A stretch of DNA of 64,000 nt from Streptomyces cathayae (GTDB lineage Bacteria; Actinomycetota; Actinomycetes; Streptomycetales; Streptomycetaceae), in assembly GCF_029760955.1 (NCBI RefSeq), contig NZ_CP121682.1, forward strand, positions 496,001 through 560,000, written 5' to 3'. The notes under the pieces are model-generated. The model saw only the letters and a list, made by a program, of their open reading frames with translations, ran no database searches and was not told the DNA's origin. Shown piece after piece: positions 32,799 through 41,502 of this stretch. The translations under genes and the position numbers were made by a program. How positions within the stretch are numbered: the stretch's first letter is position 1; the number at the start of each line of letters is the position of its first letter.

Positions 32799-33257
32799 GT
32801 GTCCCGGATACAGCTCGCCCTACGCGTCCCCGACCTGCACACAGCCATCACCTTCTACAGCAAGCTGTTCGGCGCCGAGCCGACCAAGCTCCGCGACGGC
32901 TACGCCAACTTCGCCCTCGCCGAACCCCCGCTCAAGCTCGTTCTCATCGAAGGAACAGCGGGCGAGGACACACACCTGGACCACCTCGGCGTCGAGGTGG
33001 CATCCACCCAGGAAGTGAAGGAGGCCACCACTCGGCTCGCCCAGGCCGGGCTGGCCACCGTCGAGGAGAACAACACCACCTGCTGCTACGCACTCCAGGA
33101 CAAGGTGTGGGTGCGCGGCCCCGGCCAAGAGCCGTGGGAGGTGTACGTCGTCAAGGCTGACGCCGATACCCTCGCCAAGCAGCCGGCCGACGCCTGCTGC
33201 ACCCCGGGCGACGACGCCGCGACCGAGCAGCAGCCTACGGCGCCGAACTGCTGCTGA
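32799..33257 (+). CDS. arsI: ArsI/CadI-family dioxygenase, probable C-As bond lyase
   Basis: A 152-residue vicinal-oxygen-chelate protein. The family hallmark NNTTCCYALQDKVWV gives the adjacent Cys95-Cys96 that binds trivalent organoarsenicals in ArsI; His62 and the Glu of PWEVYVV lie where the Fe(II) ligands are expected. The tail has ACC and ends in NCC. ArsI uses O2 and Fe(II) to cleave C-As bonds of methylarsenite and trivalent aromatic arsenicals. In an organoarsenic producer it would detoxify reduced intermediates or recycle arsenic. CadI proteins with the same motif are cadmium-induced in mycobacteria, so substrate identity is probable, not proven. AGGAGG lies upstream of its GTG start. 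Confidence 0.88.
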   Translation: MSRIQLALRVPDLHTAITFYSKLFGAEPTKLRDGYANFALAEPPLKLVLIEGTAGEDTHLDHLGVEVASTQEVKEATTRLAQAGLATVEENNTTCCYALQDKVWVRGPGQEPWEVYVVKADADTLAKQPADACCTPGDDAATEQQPTAPNCC

Positions 33258-33264
33258 CCCTCCG

Positions 33265-34494
33265 ATGACCCATCTCAACGCCCGGCCGCGCGCGGTCGCA
33301 GCCAGCCCTGACAAGCAGCTGCGTCCGCGCGCTGCTCTGCCCGCCCTGTGCCTGACCCAGATCACGAGCTGGGGCATCGTCTACTACGCGTTCCCCGTCC
33401 TCAACCCCGAGATCACTGCCACCACCGGCTGGTCCGCAGCTGCCACCACAGCAGCGTTCTCGGCCGCACTCGTGGTCTCCGCACTCGTTGGCATCCGCGT
33501 CGGCCGCATCCTCGACGCCCGCGGACCACGGATGGTAATGACCACCGGATCCGCCATCGGCACCGCCAGCCTGCTCGTCATCGCCACCGCGCCCAACCTG
33601 TTCCTCTTCACGGCCGGATGGCTGCTGGCCGGCTTCGCCATGGCCTCGACCTTCTACCAGCCCGCATTCGCCGCCCTCACCCGCTGGTGGGCCCCTGACC
33701 ATGTGCGCGCCCTGACCGTGGTCACCCTCGCCGGCGGTCTGGCCTCCACTGTCTTCGCTCCCCTGACCGCTCAGCTCAGCGCCCACTTCGGCTGGCGACA
33801 CACCTACCTGATCCTCGCCGCAGTCCTGGCCGCCGTCACCCTGCCCGCCCATGCCCTGGCCCTGCGCGCCTCCTGGCCCGCCCCCGCGCACTCGACCTCC
33901 GTCCAGGCCCCCACCAGCAGGACCGTGATCCGCAGCCGCACCTTCCTGCTGCTCACCACCGCCCTGACCTTGTCCGCCTTCGCGATGTACGCCGTGGTCG
34001 TCACCCTTGTGCCCCTGCTACTGGATCGCGGCTACACCACCAACCAGGCCGCATGGGCTCTCGGTCTGGGCGGTCTGGGCCAAACCCTCGGCCGCCTCCT
34101 CTACACCGCCATCGCCCGCCGGACCACGCCCGCCGTACGCGCCGCTGTTCTCATCGGCCTGGGCGGAGTGTCCACCGCCGCCTTCGCCCTGATTCCGGGC
34201 CCCTACCCGCTACTCGCGGCGCTCGCGGTCATGGCCGGCACCGTTCGCGGCAACCTCACTCTGCTCCAGGCCACCGCCGTCACCGACCGCTGGGGAGCGA
34301 ACCAGTACGGACGCCTCTCCGGGCTACTCGCCGCGCCCACCACCACGGCATCCGCACTGGCCCCGTTCGCGGGTACCGCACTCTCCGTGCCACTAGGAGG
34401 CTACCCACACCTCTTCGCAGGTCTCGCTCTCGTCTCGGCCGCTGCCGCACTGATCGCACATCGCACGACACCTCCACTCACGCGCAGAAGATGA
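33265..34494 (+). CDS. 12-TM MFS transporter, candidate (organo)arsenical exporter
   Basis: A 409-residue MFS protein with an N-terminal hydrophobic segment LPALCLTQITSWGIVYYAFP, a motif-A-like GRILDARGPR after TM2, a central cytoplasmic loop (about 200-220) and GLGGLGQTLGRLLYTAIARR at the start of the second half. It begins 7 nt after arsI, so the two are cotranscribed. MFS proteins next to arsI or methyltransferase genes often export trivalent or organic arsenicals. The family is clear; the substrate is inferred from position. Confidence 0.87.
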   Translation: MTHLNARPRAVAASPDKQLRPRAALPALCLTQITSWGIVYYAFPVLNPEITATTGWSAAATTAAFSAALVVSALVGIRVGRILDARGPRMVMTTGSAIGTASLLVIATAPNLFLFTAGWLLAGFAMASTFYQPAFAALTRWWAPDHVRALTVVTLAGGLASTVFAPLTAQLSAHFGWRHTYLILAAVLAAVTLPAHALALRASWPAPAHSTSVQAPTSRTVIRSRTFLLLTTALTLSAFAMYAVVVTLVPLLLDRGYTTNQAAWALGLGGLGQTLGRLLYTAIARRTTPAVRAAVLIGLGGVSTAAFALIPGPYPLLAALAVMAGTVRGNLTLLQATAVTDRWGANQYGRLSGLLAAPTTTASALAPFAGTALSVPLGGYPHLFAGLALVSAAAALIAHRTTPPLTRRR

Positions 34495-34580
34495 ATGTGG
34501 GCGTTGCCGCGGTCGTCGTTTGCCAGGCCCAGCGCCCGGTGATGAGCGCCCTGCCCCAAGATCACTAAGGAGTGACCTTG

Positions 34581-34658
34581 ATGAGTGCCGAGGAGCAGGA
34601 GGCCGAGCACGCGAGGAAGATGCGCGAGGCTGCGAGAGGGCGGTTCGTGAGTGTTTGA
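34581..34658 (+). pseudogene. Short ORF, probable 5' stub of a gene cut by the IS remnant
   Basis: AAGGAG lies 11 nt before an ATG opening a 25-residue frame (MSAEEQEAEHARKMREAARG, then RFVSV), which stops where the transposase remnant begins. A good ribosome site with such a short product suggests the start of a gene truncated by insertion. No family is recognised. Confidence 0.35.
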
Positions 34659-34687
34659 GCGGTTCTGCCGTCTCCTGATGGTGACGG

Positions 34688-35128
34688 AGCATCGTCACCG
34701 ACACCCTCGGCCTGCTGCTGGCGGTGCTGGTCACCGCGGCGAGCGTGCAGGACTCCGACGCCGGCCAGGCCCTCGTCGACCACGTCGCCGCGGAGCATCC
34801 CACTGTCCGCAAGACCTGGGTCGACGGCGGCTACCGCCAACACCTCGTCGAGCACGCCGCACGCCTGGGTATCGACATGGAAATCGTCCAACGCACGCCC
34901 GGCACCAGGGGATTTACCCCGCTGCCCAAACGCTGGGCCGTGGAGCGCACGTACGGATGGCTGATGTTCCACCGCCGTCTGGCCCGCGACTACGAAACCC
35001 TGCCCGCCCGCTCCGAAGCCATGATCCACCTCGCCATGACCGACCTGATGGCCCGCCGCCTCACCGGCGAGAACACCATCTCCTGGCGCGACCCCGTAAA
35101 TCCACATCAACCACAGATCCCGGGATGA
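34688..35128 (+). pseudogene. 5'-truncated IS5-family transposase
   Basis: The C-terminal half of a DDE transposase is readable in one frame. It runs from IVTDTLGLLLAVLVTAAS through WVDGGY and WAVERTYGWLMFHRRLARDYE, which carries the last catalytic Glu, to the stop at 35126-35128. The N-terminal half with the first Asp is missing and no start lies upstream. It marks the junction between the arsenic island and ordinary chromosomal genes, so transposition or recombination probably shaped this edge. Confidence 0.82.
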
Positions 35129-35604
35129 AAAAACGGAAGAAAACGACCTCGAAGAACCCACTGGTGGCGCTCGGACAGCACTTCTCTCACCAGATCAAGG
35201 AAAGCAGCGTTCACCAGCGGGCATCCACGGCCCCCGAACCTTGTCGACTCTCCACAAGACGACAGGGCACGTGCCGAGTTCACGCCCCGGCACCCGGCCC
35301 AGCCGCCCGCCGGGGCGGCATTCGTCCGGCCGGCACCGAGTCCGCAAAGGCCACCGCACGCGAGGGAGCTGCGAAAAGAGTGCCTCAAACGCAGCTGACG
35401 AGGCGTCAGCAAAGTCAGCATCAGGTCGGCAAGAGTCCTGCCGCAGCTGCTCACGGACGGCCACCGCCACACCGGGGAACCGCCTGCCGTCCCGTTCCGG
35501 TCCGCACTCCGCTCAGCCGTCCTCCCGCGAGCGGCCGGAAGGCGGGAGGCAGCGCCCGGCCGACTCCCGCCCACCAGCCACCAGGACTCAGGCGTTCCCG
35601 CAGG
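35129..35604. other. Non-coding stretch after the IS remnant
   Basis: No credible gene, RNA or strong repeat is seen in these ~475 bases. Open frames on both strands are proline/arginine-rich shadows. It may include degraded IS end sequence. Confidence 0.45.
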
Positions 35605-36570
35605 TCAACGAACCCGTCCTCGTGGCTTCAGCGGCACCGGCGGCAGCTCGGGGGCCGGCAGTGGGGCGCCGTCGTAGCCCTTCACCTCGCCGAAGCGGGT
35701 GCCGGTCATCCAGTCCCGGCGGGCCTGTTCGATCTCCTCCTGGGTGCGGCCGATCCAGTTCCAGAACATGACCAGCTCCTCCTCGAACGGCTCTCCGCCC
35801 AGGAGCATCAGCGCCGCGTCGGACTCGGCGCGCAGCGGGAGTTCGTCGCGGCCGCAGCCGAGGTAGAGCATCGAGCCCGGGAGCACCGGTACGCCGTCCA
35901 CGTGGACCTCGCCGGACATGGCGAGGACCGCGTACTCGAAGTCGCGCTCCAGGGGCAGCCGGACGTCCGCGCCGTTCGCCAGGGCCAGGTCGGCGCCGAC
36001 GATCGGGGTGTACGCCGTGCCCGGAGAGGTGGCGCCGTCCAGGTCACCGAGGATGAGCGTGGCCTCGACACCCGGTGCCGTGACGACCGGGAGGTCGGTG
36101 TGGTGCTCGAAGCGCGGGTCGGTGTGGCGGTGGCCGTCCGGGAGGGCGACCCACAACTGGGCGCCGTGCAGGAACCGGGCGTGCGAGCGGGGGCTCTCCT
36201 CGGAGTGGCTGATCGCCCTGCCGGACGTCATCAGGCCCAGTTCGCGCGGGCGGATCGTCTGGAGGCTGCCCGTGGAGTCACGGTGCAGGACCTCGCCCTC
36301 GTGCAGCCAGCTCACCGTCTGCAGACCCATGTGCGGGTGCGGCGGCACCTGCATGCCGGGCTCGTCGGCGATGTCGTCCGGACCGTAGTGGTCGACGAAG
36401 CACCACGCGCCGACCATGCGCCGCCCCAGGTTGGGCAGTAGCCGCCGGACCTCGGTGGACTCGCCGAGCTTGACCTGTCGGGGACTGAGGAGCTCACGCA
36501 CCGGCTCCGCCACCACGAAGCCGCGGCCACCGCACAGGGACGGAACGGCTTCCCGCTCAAGATTGCTCAT
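35605..36570 (-). CDS. Pirin-family cupin protein
   Basis: A 321-residue bicupin protein with the pirin N-domain motif VDHYGPDD, the metal-binding PHPHMGLQTVSWLHEGEVLHRDS and the MTSGRAISHSEES region, plus a C-terminal pirin domain ending EELVMFWNWIGRTQEEI. The conserved His/Glu metal ligands are visible. Bacterial pirins bind iron or other metals and include quercetinases and redox regulators; which applies here is unknown. ATG 36570 is used; ATG 36576 is two codons upstream. It is the first intact gene right of the island. Confidence 0.9.
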   Translation of the reverse strand: MSNLEREAVPSLCGGRGFVVAEPVRELLSPRQVKLGESTEVRRLLPNLGRRMVGAWCFVDHYGPDDIADEPGMQVPPHPHMGLQTVSWLHEGEVLHRDSTGSLQTIRPRELGLMTSGRAISHSEESPRSHARFLHGAQLWVALPDGHRHTDPRFEHHTDLPVVTAPGVEATLILGDLDGATSPGTAYTPIVGADLALANGADVRLPLERDFEYAVLAMSGEVHVDGVPVLPGSMLYLGCGRDELPLRAESDAALMLLGGEPFEEELVMFWNWIGRTQEEIEQARRDWMTGTRFGEVKGYDGAPLPAPELPPVPLKPRGRVR

Positions 36571-36689
36571 GGGCACAACCTAGCTTCGAGAGGTGCGGTG
36601 CGTCACTCGTCCGCTCCCGCTCCGCATCCGAACCGGTGGTGGAATATTCAACCAACTGGCTCCGTTGTCGGTGTCGAAGGAGGTCACGA

Positions 36690-37064
36690 GTGGACACCAG
36701 GTACTACTACGACCACGGAACCCCGGCCGAGCGCTGGGAGCGCGCCGGGCTGTTCTTCGACGCCAGGGACTACACCGCCGCGGCGCGCGTCCTGAGCGGG
36801 CTGGTCGAGGAGGTGCCGGAGCAGACCGGGCCGCGGCTGCTGCTGGCGCGCTCCTACTACCACTCGGCCCAGCTGCGCCGCGCCGAGGCCGAGTTGCGGA
36901 TCATCGTGGAGCGCGACCCGGTGGAGCACTACGCCCGGCTGATGCTCGGCCGCACCCTCGAACGGCAGGGGCGGAACGAGGAGGCGGAGTCCCACCTGCG
37001 GATCGCCGCCGCGCTGGCGGGCGAGTTCGACGGCGGGCTCGACCGCGAGTTCGACCGCGCGTAG
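36690..37064 (+). CDS. Small tetratricopeptide-repeat protein
   Basis: A 124-residue protein made of three TPR-like helix pairs (AERWERAGLFFDARDYTAAARVL, GPRLLLARSYYHSAQLRRAEAEL and YARLMLGRTLERQGRNEEAESHL regions). These repeats usually bind a partner protein. GTG 36690 has AGGAGG (36679-36684) 5 nt upstream and is clearly the start. The partner is unknown. Confidence 0.85.
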   Translation: MDTRYYYDHGTPAERWERAGLFFDARDYTAAARVLSGLVEEVPEQTGPRLLLARSYYHSAQLRRAEAELRIIVERDPVEHYARLMLGRTLERQGRNEEAESHLRIAAALAGEFDGGLDREFDRA

Positions 37065-37066
37065 AG

Positions 37067-37150
37067 GACTGCCGGACGGCCGTCCGGCAGTCGCGCGGGC
37101 CGGTGCCGGCCTCCCTCCGGGAGGAGCAGGGCACCGGCCCGCGCGGTTTT
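37067..37150. terminator. Two stacked stem-loops, convergent terminator
   Basis: A perfect palindrome at 37067-37092 (GACTGCCGGACGG and its complement) is followed by a 16-bp stem, CGCGCGGGCCGGTGCC (37092-37107) with its complement (37130-37145), then GTTTT. It serves the TPR gene and the converging PepSY gene. Confidence 0.85.
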
Positions 37151-37163
37151 CAGCCCCTCCCGG

Positions 37164-38588
37164 TTACGGCGTCCGTGCCGTTCCGGTGCGTGCGCCTCCC
37201 CCGTACGTCCGTCGTCCCCGTCGGTGCGCGATCTCCCCGAGGAGGATGTCGACGGCGAGGAAGGCGGCCAGCGGGATGCCGAGCAGCGGGACGAAGTAGC
37301 CCAGCACGGCGATCACCGCCAGCAGTGGGACGAGGACGTACGGCGGCACCTGCTGCCAGGCACCGCGTGGGATCGGCCGGCCGAAGGCCGAGCCCCGGCC
37401 TCGCTGCCACCACATGCGGTAACCCCACAGGATCAGCAGGATCAGCGTGGCCGCGAGCAGCATCAGCGCGATCTGGTTGGGCGGGCCGAAGAGGGTTCCG
37501 GTGTGCAGGTCGATGCCCCAGCGGCTGAGTTTGGCGAGCACCGGGTAGTCGGCCCACCGCACGACGTCGGTGACCGCGCCGGTCGCCGGTTCGACGGCGA
37601 CCGCGTCCTGCTTCTCGGGCCAGCTGCGCTGCACCTGCTTCACGACGTACGCGGAGGCGTCGTCGGCGGGCGGGACGATCTCCACCGGGTCGTCCAGGCG
37701 CTCGGCCCGGGCCGCCGCGAGGACCTTGTCGAGGCCGACCCCGTGCTCGGCGTCGCCCCCGTTTCCGCCCGCCGCGCCGTGCCCGGCGTGTTCGCCGCCC
37801 GCGGCGGCCGACACCGCGGGCGTCTCCTGGCCGAGCGAGGCGCGCAGGTCGGCGATGGTGGCACCGGTGTAGGTGGACCAGGTCAGTCCGGTCGCGGAGA
37901 GGAAGATGAAGCCGGCCGCGGCCCAGGCTCCGATGCCGCCGTGCAGGCCCAGAGTGCGCCGCCGGCCGCTGGTGCCGCGGATCTTGCGCAGCGCCCGACG
38001 GCGGGAGAACCACAGCACCAGGCCGCCGGCGGCGATCACCCACAGCCAGCTGGCCGCGAACTCGCTGTAGAGGCGGCCCGTTTCACCGAGGTGCAGATCG
38101 CGGTGGAACTCGTCGATCCAGGTGCGCAGGGGCAGTGCGCCGGTGGAGCCGTACTGCTCCAGTGCGCCGCGCACCTCCGCGGTGTACGGGTCGACGAACA
38201 CGGCGAGGGTGTGGTTCGGGTCCACTCCCGGCACGCCGGACAGCATCACCCTGGTGGTCGCGTCCGCCTCGGGTGCGGGCCGGATCGCGGAGACCGCGCC
38301 CTCGGGGTGCGCCTCGCGGGCGGCGGCCACCTGCTCGGAGATCGGCAGTGCGCGGTCGCCGACGGGGACGGTCAGCTCGTGGTCGTAGACGATCTTCTCG
38401 ACCTGGAAGGACGCGGCGTACAGCAGGCCGGTGAAGGCGGCGACGAGCAGGAACGGCGCCACCACCACGCCCGCGTAGAAGTGCAGGCGCAGGATCAGGG
38501 GACGCAGGGTGGCCCAGCCGGATCCGGACCGCGCGGGGGCGGGGGGTGGGGGGGCCTCGTCCGTGGTGGTCGAGGGAGCGGTGGTCAT
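37164..38588 (-). CDS. PepSY-domain integral membrane protein (iron-regulated/reductase-like family)
   Basis: A 474-residue membrane protein of the PepSY_TM family. The first TM (LHFYAGVVVAPFLLVAAFTGLLYA) is followed by an extracytoplasmic PepSY region, TMs near SWLWVIAAGGLVLWF and GGIGAWAAAGFIFLSATGLTW, a His-rich stretch (GGEHAGHGAAGGNGGDAEHG) and two or three C-terminal TMs. Histidines at helix ends are compatible with heme or metal binding, as in siderophore-reductase relatives. ATG 38588 is preceded by GGGAGAAG. Function is unknown beyond the family. Confidence 0.88.
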   Translation of the reverse strand: MTTAPSTTTDEAPPPPAPARSGSGWATLRPLILRLHFYAGVVVAPFLLVAAFTGLLYAASFQVEKIVYDHELTVPVGDRALPISEQVAAAREAHPEGAVSAIRPAPEADATTRVMLSGVPGVDPNHTLAVFVDPYTAEVRGALEQYGSTGALPLRTWIDEFHRDLHLGETGRLYSEFAASWLWVIAAGGLVLWFSRRRALRKIRGTSGRRRTLGLHGGIGAWAAAGFIFLSATGLTWSTYTGATIADLRASLGQETPAVSAAAGGEHAGHGAAGGNGGDAEHGVGLDKVLAAARAERLDDPVEIVPPADDASAYVVKQVQRSWPEKQDAVAVEPATGAVTDVVRWADYPVLAKLSRWGIDLHTGTLFGPPNQIALMLLAATLILLILWGYRMWWQRGRGSAFGRPIPRGAWQQVPPYVLVPLLAVIAVLGYFVPLLGIPLAAFLAVDILLGEIAHRRGRRTYGGGARTGTARTP

Positions 38589-38732
38589 CGGTGGGCTTCT
38601 CCCGGGGCGTCTTGGCGGCCGTGGTGCTGCTCCAGTGGTCGGGGCGGCGGGGCCGTGAGTTCCCGGGCGGCGGGCGTGACCTGCGCCACTCGGCGGAACG
38701 GGGGTGTCGTGGGCACGTGTCATCCTGGCGCG

Positions 38733-39377
38733 ATGGGAACTGTGAACGACCGTGTGCCCCTCGCCGAGCGCGTCGAGCGACTCCTCGCCGGTGCAGGGCC
38801 GTTGCCCATCGTCGCGGCCGGTGATCCGGTTCTGCGGCAGGCGTCCGAGCCCTTCGACGGCCAGTTGGACCCCATGCTGCTGGCGCGGTTCGTCGAGGCG
38901 CTGCGGGTCACCATGCACGCGGCGCCGGGGGTCGGCCTGGCCGCGCCGCAGGTGGGGGTGGGGCTGCGGATCGCGGTGATCGAGGATCCGGCGCCCGTCC
39001 CGGAGGAGGTGCGGCTGGCACGCGGCCGGGTGCGGCAGCCCTTCCGGGTGCTGGTCAACCCGGTCTACGCGCCGGTCGGCGGCGGGCGGGCGGCCTTCTT
39101 CGAAGGCTGCCTGAGCGTGCCCGGCTACCAGGCGGTGGTGGCGCGCCACGTCGAGGTGCGGCTGACCGGACAGGACGAGCACGGGCGGGCGGTGGACGAG
39201 GTGTTCGGCGGCTGGCCCGCGCGGATCGTGCAGCACGAGACGGACCACCTCGACGGCACGCTCTATCTCGACCGGGCCGAGCCCCGCTCGCTCTCGTCCC
39301 ACCAGGCGATGGCGGAGCGCTGGGCGCAGCCGACACCGGAGACGGCCGCGCGGGCACTGGGCTTCGAACTCCCGTAG
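38733..39377 (+). CDS. def: Peptide deformylase
   Basis: A 214-residue Fe(II)/Zn hydrolase removing the N-formyl group from nascent proteins. All three family motifs are present: GVGLAAPQ, EGCLSVPGY (Cys ligand) and HETDHLDG (two His ligands and the catalytic Glu). ATG 38733 is chosen; GTG 38742 is possible. Streptomyces carry several def genes, and this stand-alone copy without fmt is probably an accessory one. Confidence 0.95.
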   Translation: MGTVNDRVPLAERVERLLAGAGPLPIVAAGDPVLRQASEPFDGQLDPMLLARFVEALRVTMHAAPGVGLAAPQVGVGLRIAVIEDPAPVPEEVRLARGRVRQPFRVLVNPVYAPVGGGRAAFFEGCLSVPGYQAVVARHVEVRLTGQDEHGRAVDEVFGGWPARIVQHETDHLDGTLYLDRAEPRSLSSHQAMAERWAQPTPETAARALGFELP

Positions 39378-39444
39378 AGCCGGCTCCCGTGGAACCGGCT
39401 CCCGTAGGCCCGGTCGCCCGCCTGCGTCCCGTTCTCCCTGTGGC

Positions 39445-40929
39445 TCAGGCGCTGTCCCGGTACGCCTCCAGCAGTCGGAGCCACGCCTCGCTGATCGTCG
39501 GGTACGACGGGACCGCGTGCCACAGGCGGGCGACCGGGACCTGGGCGACGACCGCGACGGTCGCCGAGTGGATCAGTTCGCCCACTCCGGGGCCGACGAA
39601 GGTGACGCCGCGCAGGGTCTCGCTCTCGAGGTCGACGACCATGCGGGCGCGGCCCTTGTAGTCCTCCCCGTACAGACCGGCGCCGGCGACCGAGGACAGG
39701 TCCAGGTCGACGGCCCGGACGCGGTGCCCCGCCTGTTCCGCCTCGGCCAGGGAGAGGCCGACCGAGCCCGCCTCCGGGTCGGTGAACACCACCTGGGGTA
39801 CGGCGTCGTGGTCGGCGGTGGCGGCGTGCGCGCCCCATGCCTCCGCGGCGACGGGTTCCCCGGCGGCGCGCGCGGCGATGGCGGCGCCCGCGATACGGGC
39901 CTGGTACTTGCCCTGATGGGTGAGCAGGGCACGCCGGTTGACGTCGCCGACCGCGTAGAGCCAGTCCTGGCCGGTCACACGGAGGGTGTCGTCCACGGTG
40001 AGCCAGGATCCGGGTTCCAGGCCGACGGTCTCCAGGCCGATGTCGTCGGTGCGCGGGGCGCGGCCGGTGGCGAAGAGGATCTCGTCGGCCTCGATCCGCT
40101 CCCCCGTGTCGGTGACGACCACGACGGTGCCGTTCTCCCTGGTCACCGAGGTGGCGGAGGTACCGGTGCGGAGGTCCGCGCCGGCCTCGGTGAGCGCCTC
40201 GGCGACCAGCTCTCCGGCGAAGGGTTCCATCCGGGACAGCAGGCCCTTGCCGCGTACCAGGAGCGTGACCCGGGAGCCGAGCGCCTGCCAGGCCGTGGCC
40301 ATCTCGGTGGCGACGACACCGCCGCCGACCACGACCAGCCTGCCGGGCACGGCCTTGGCGCTGGTGGCCTCCCTGCTCGTCCACGGCGCGACGTCGGCGA
40401 GTCCGGGCAGCGGGGGCAGCAGCGCGCGGCTGCCGGTGCAGACGGCGACGGCGTGCCGGGCGGTGAGGACGTGCCGCGTTCCGTCGCCGGCGGTGACGGT
40501 CACCGTGCGCGGGCCGGTGATCCGCCCGACGCCGCGGTGGAGCTCGACGCCGACGCTCCGAAGCCACTGGACCTGGCCGTCGTCCTTCCAGTGCGAGGTG
40601 TACTCGTCCCGGTGGGCGAGGACCGCGCTCACGTCGAGGGGTCCCTGCGCCGACCGGCTCAGGCCGGGGGTGCGGCGGGCGTCGGCCCGCGCGAGAACGG
40701 GACGCAGCAGGGCCTTGCTGGGCATGCACGCCCAGTAGGAGCACTCGCCGCCGACCAGTTCGCTCTCGACGATCGCGGTGGTCAGTCCGGCCGCGCGGGT
40801 CCGGTCGGCGACGTTCTCCCCCACGGGCCCGGCGCCGAGCACGACGACGTCGTAGTCCGTGGACTCCGGTTCCGCCGGTCCTGTCGACCCCGTCGGTGCC
40901 GTCGATCCTGTCGGTTCCGTTTGCCTCAT
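39445..40929 (-). CDS. Class I pyridine nucleotide-disulfide oxidoreductase (dihydrolipoamide-dehydrogenase/mercuric-reductase-like)
   Basis: A 494-residue flavoprotein with FAD motif GAGPVGENVADR, the redox-active disulfide in GGECSYWACMPSK, NAD(P) motif VVGGGVVATEMA, the second FAD motif LYAVGDVN, and a C-terminal dimerisation domain. The dimer-interface HxxxxE of true lipoamide dehydrogenases reads IHSATV, so the second-disulfide chemistry may differ. ATG 40929 is used; GTG 40965 would add 12 residues, and neither has a clear ribosome site. A thioredoxin gene diverges from it. Substrate unknown. Confidence 0.88.
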   Translation of the reverse strand: MRQTEPTGSTAPTGSTGPAEPESTDYDVVVLGAGPVGENVADRTRAAGLTTAIVESELVGGECSYWACMPSKALLRPVLARADARRTPGLSRSAQGPLDVSAVLAHRDEYTSHWKDDGQVQWLRSVGVELHRGVGRITGPRTVTVTAGDGTRHVLTARHAVAVCTGSRALLPPLPGLADVAPWTSREATSAKAVPGRLVVVGGGVVATEMATAWQALGSRVTLLVRGKGLLSRMEPFAGELVAEALTEAGADLRTGTSATSVTRENGTVVVVTDTGERIEADEILFATGRAPRTDDIGLETVGLEPGSWLTVDDTLRVTGQDWLYAVGDVNRRALLTHQGKYQARIAGAAIAARAAGEPVAAEAWGAHAATADHDAVPQVVFTDPEAGSVGLSLAEAEQAGHRVRAVDLDLSSVAGAGLYGEDYKGRARMVVDLESETLRGVTFVGPGVGELIHSATVAVVAQVPVARLWHAVPSYPTISEAWLRLLEAYRDSA

Positions 40930-41046
40930 GGGGTCAGTCTGGTGGGTGGTGTGCAGGGTGGCCACATGGGTAGGGGCGCGGAATACGTGACCCGGTCGGC
41001 CGTGTTGTGCGGACGGCTCGCCCCGACACCAGGAAGAGGGAACACC

Positions 41047-41451
<405 letters not shown>

Positions 41452-41502
41452 CCGACCGGCCCCGGCTCGGGTCCTTCGGACACGGTTCCTTCTGGAAACC
41501 GC

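Noticed and set aside
37224..38732. Long plus-strand frame running into the peptide deformylase
   Set aside because: It is the antisense shadow of the PepSY gene. Deformylase similarity begins only at about 38733.
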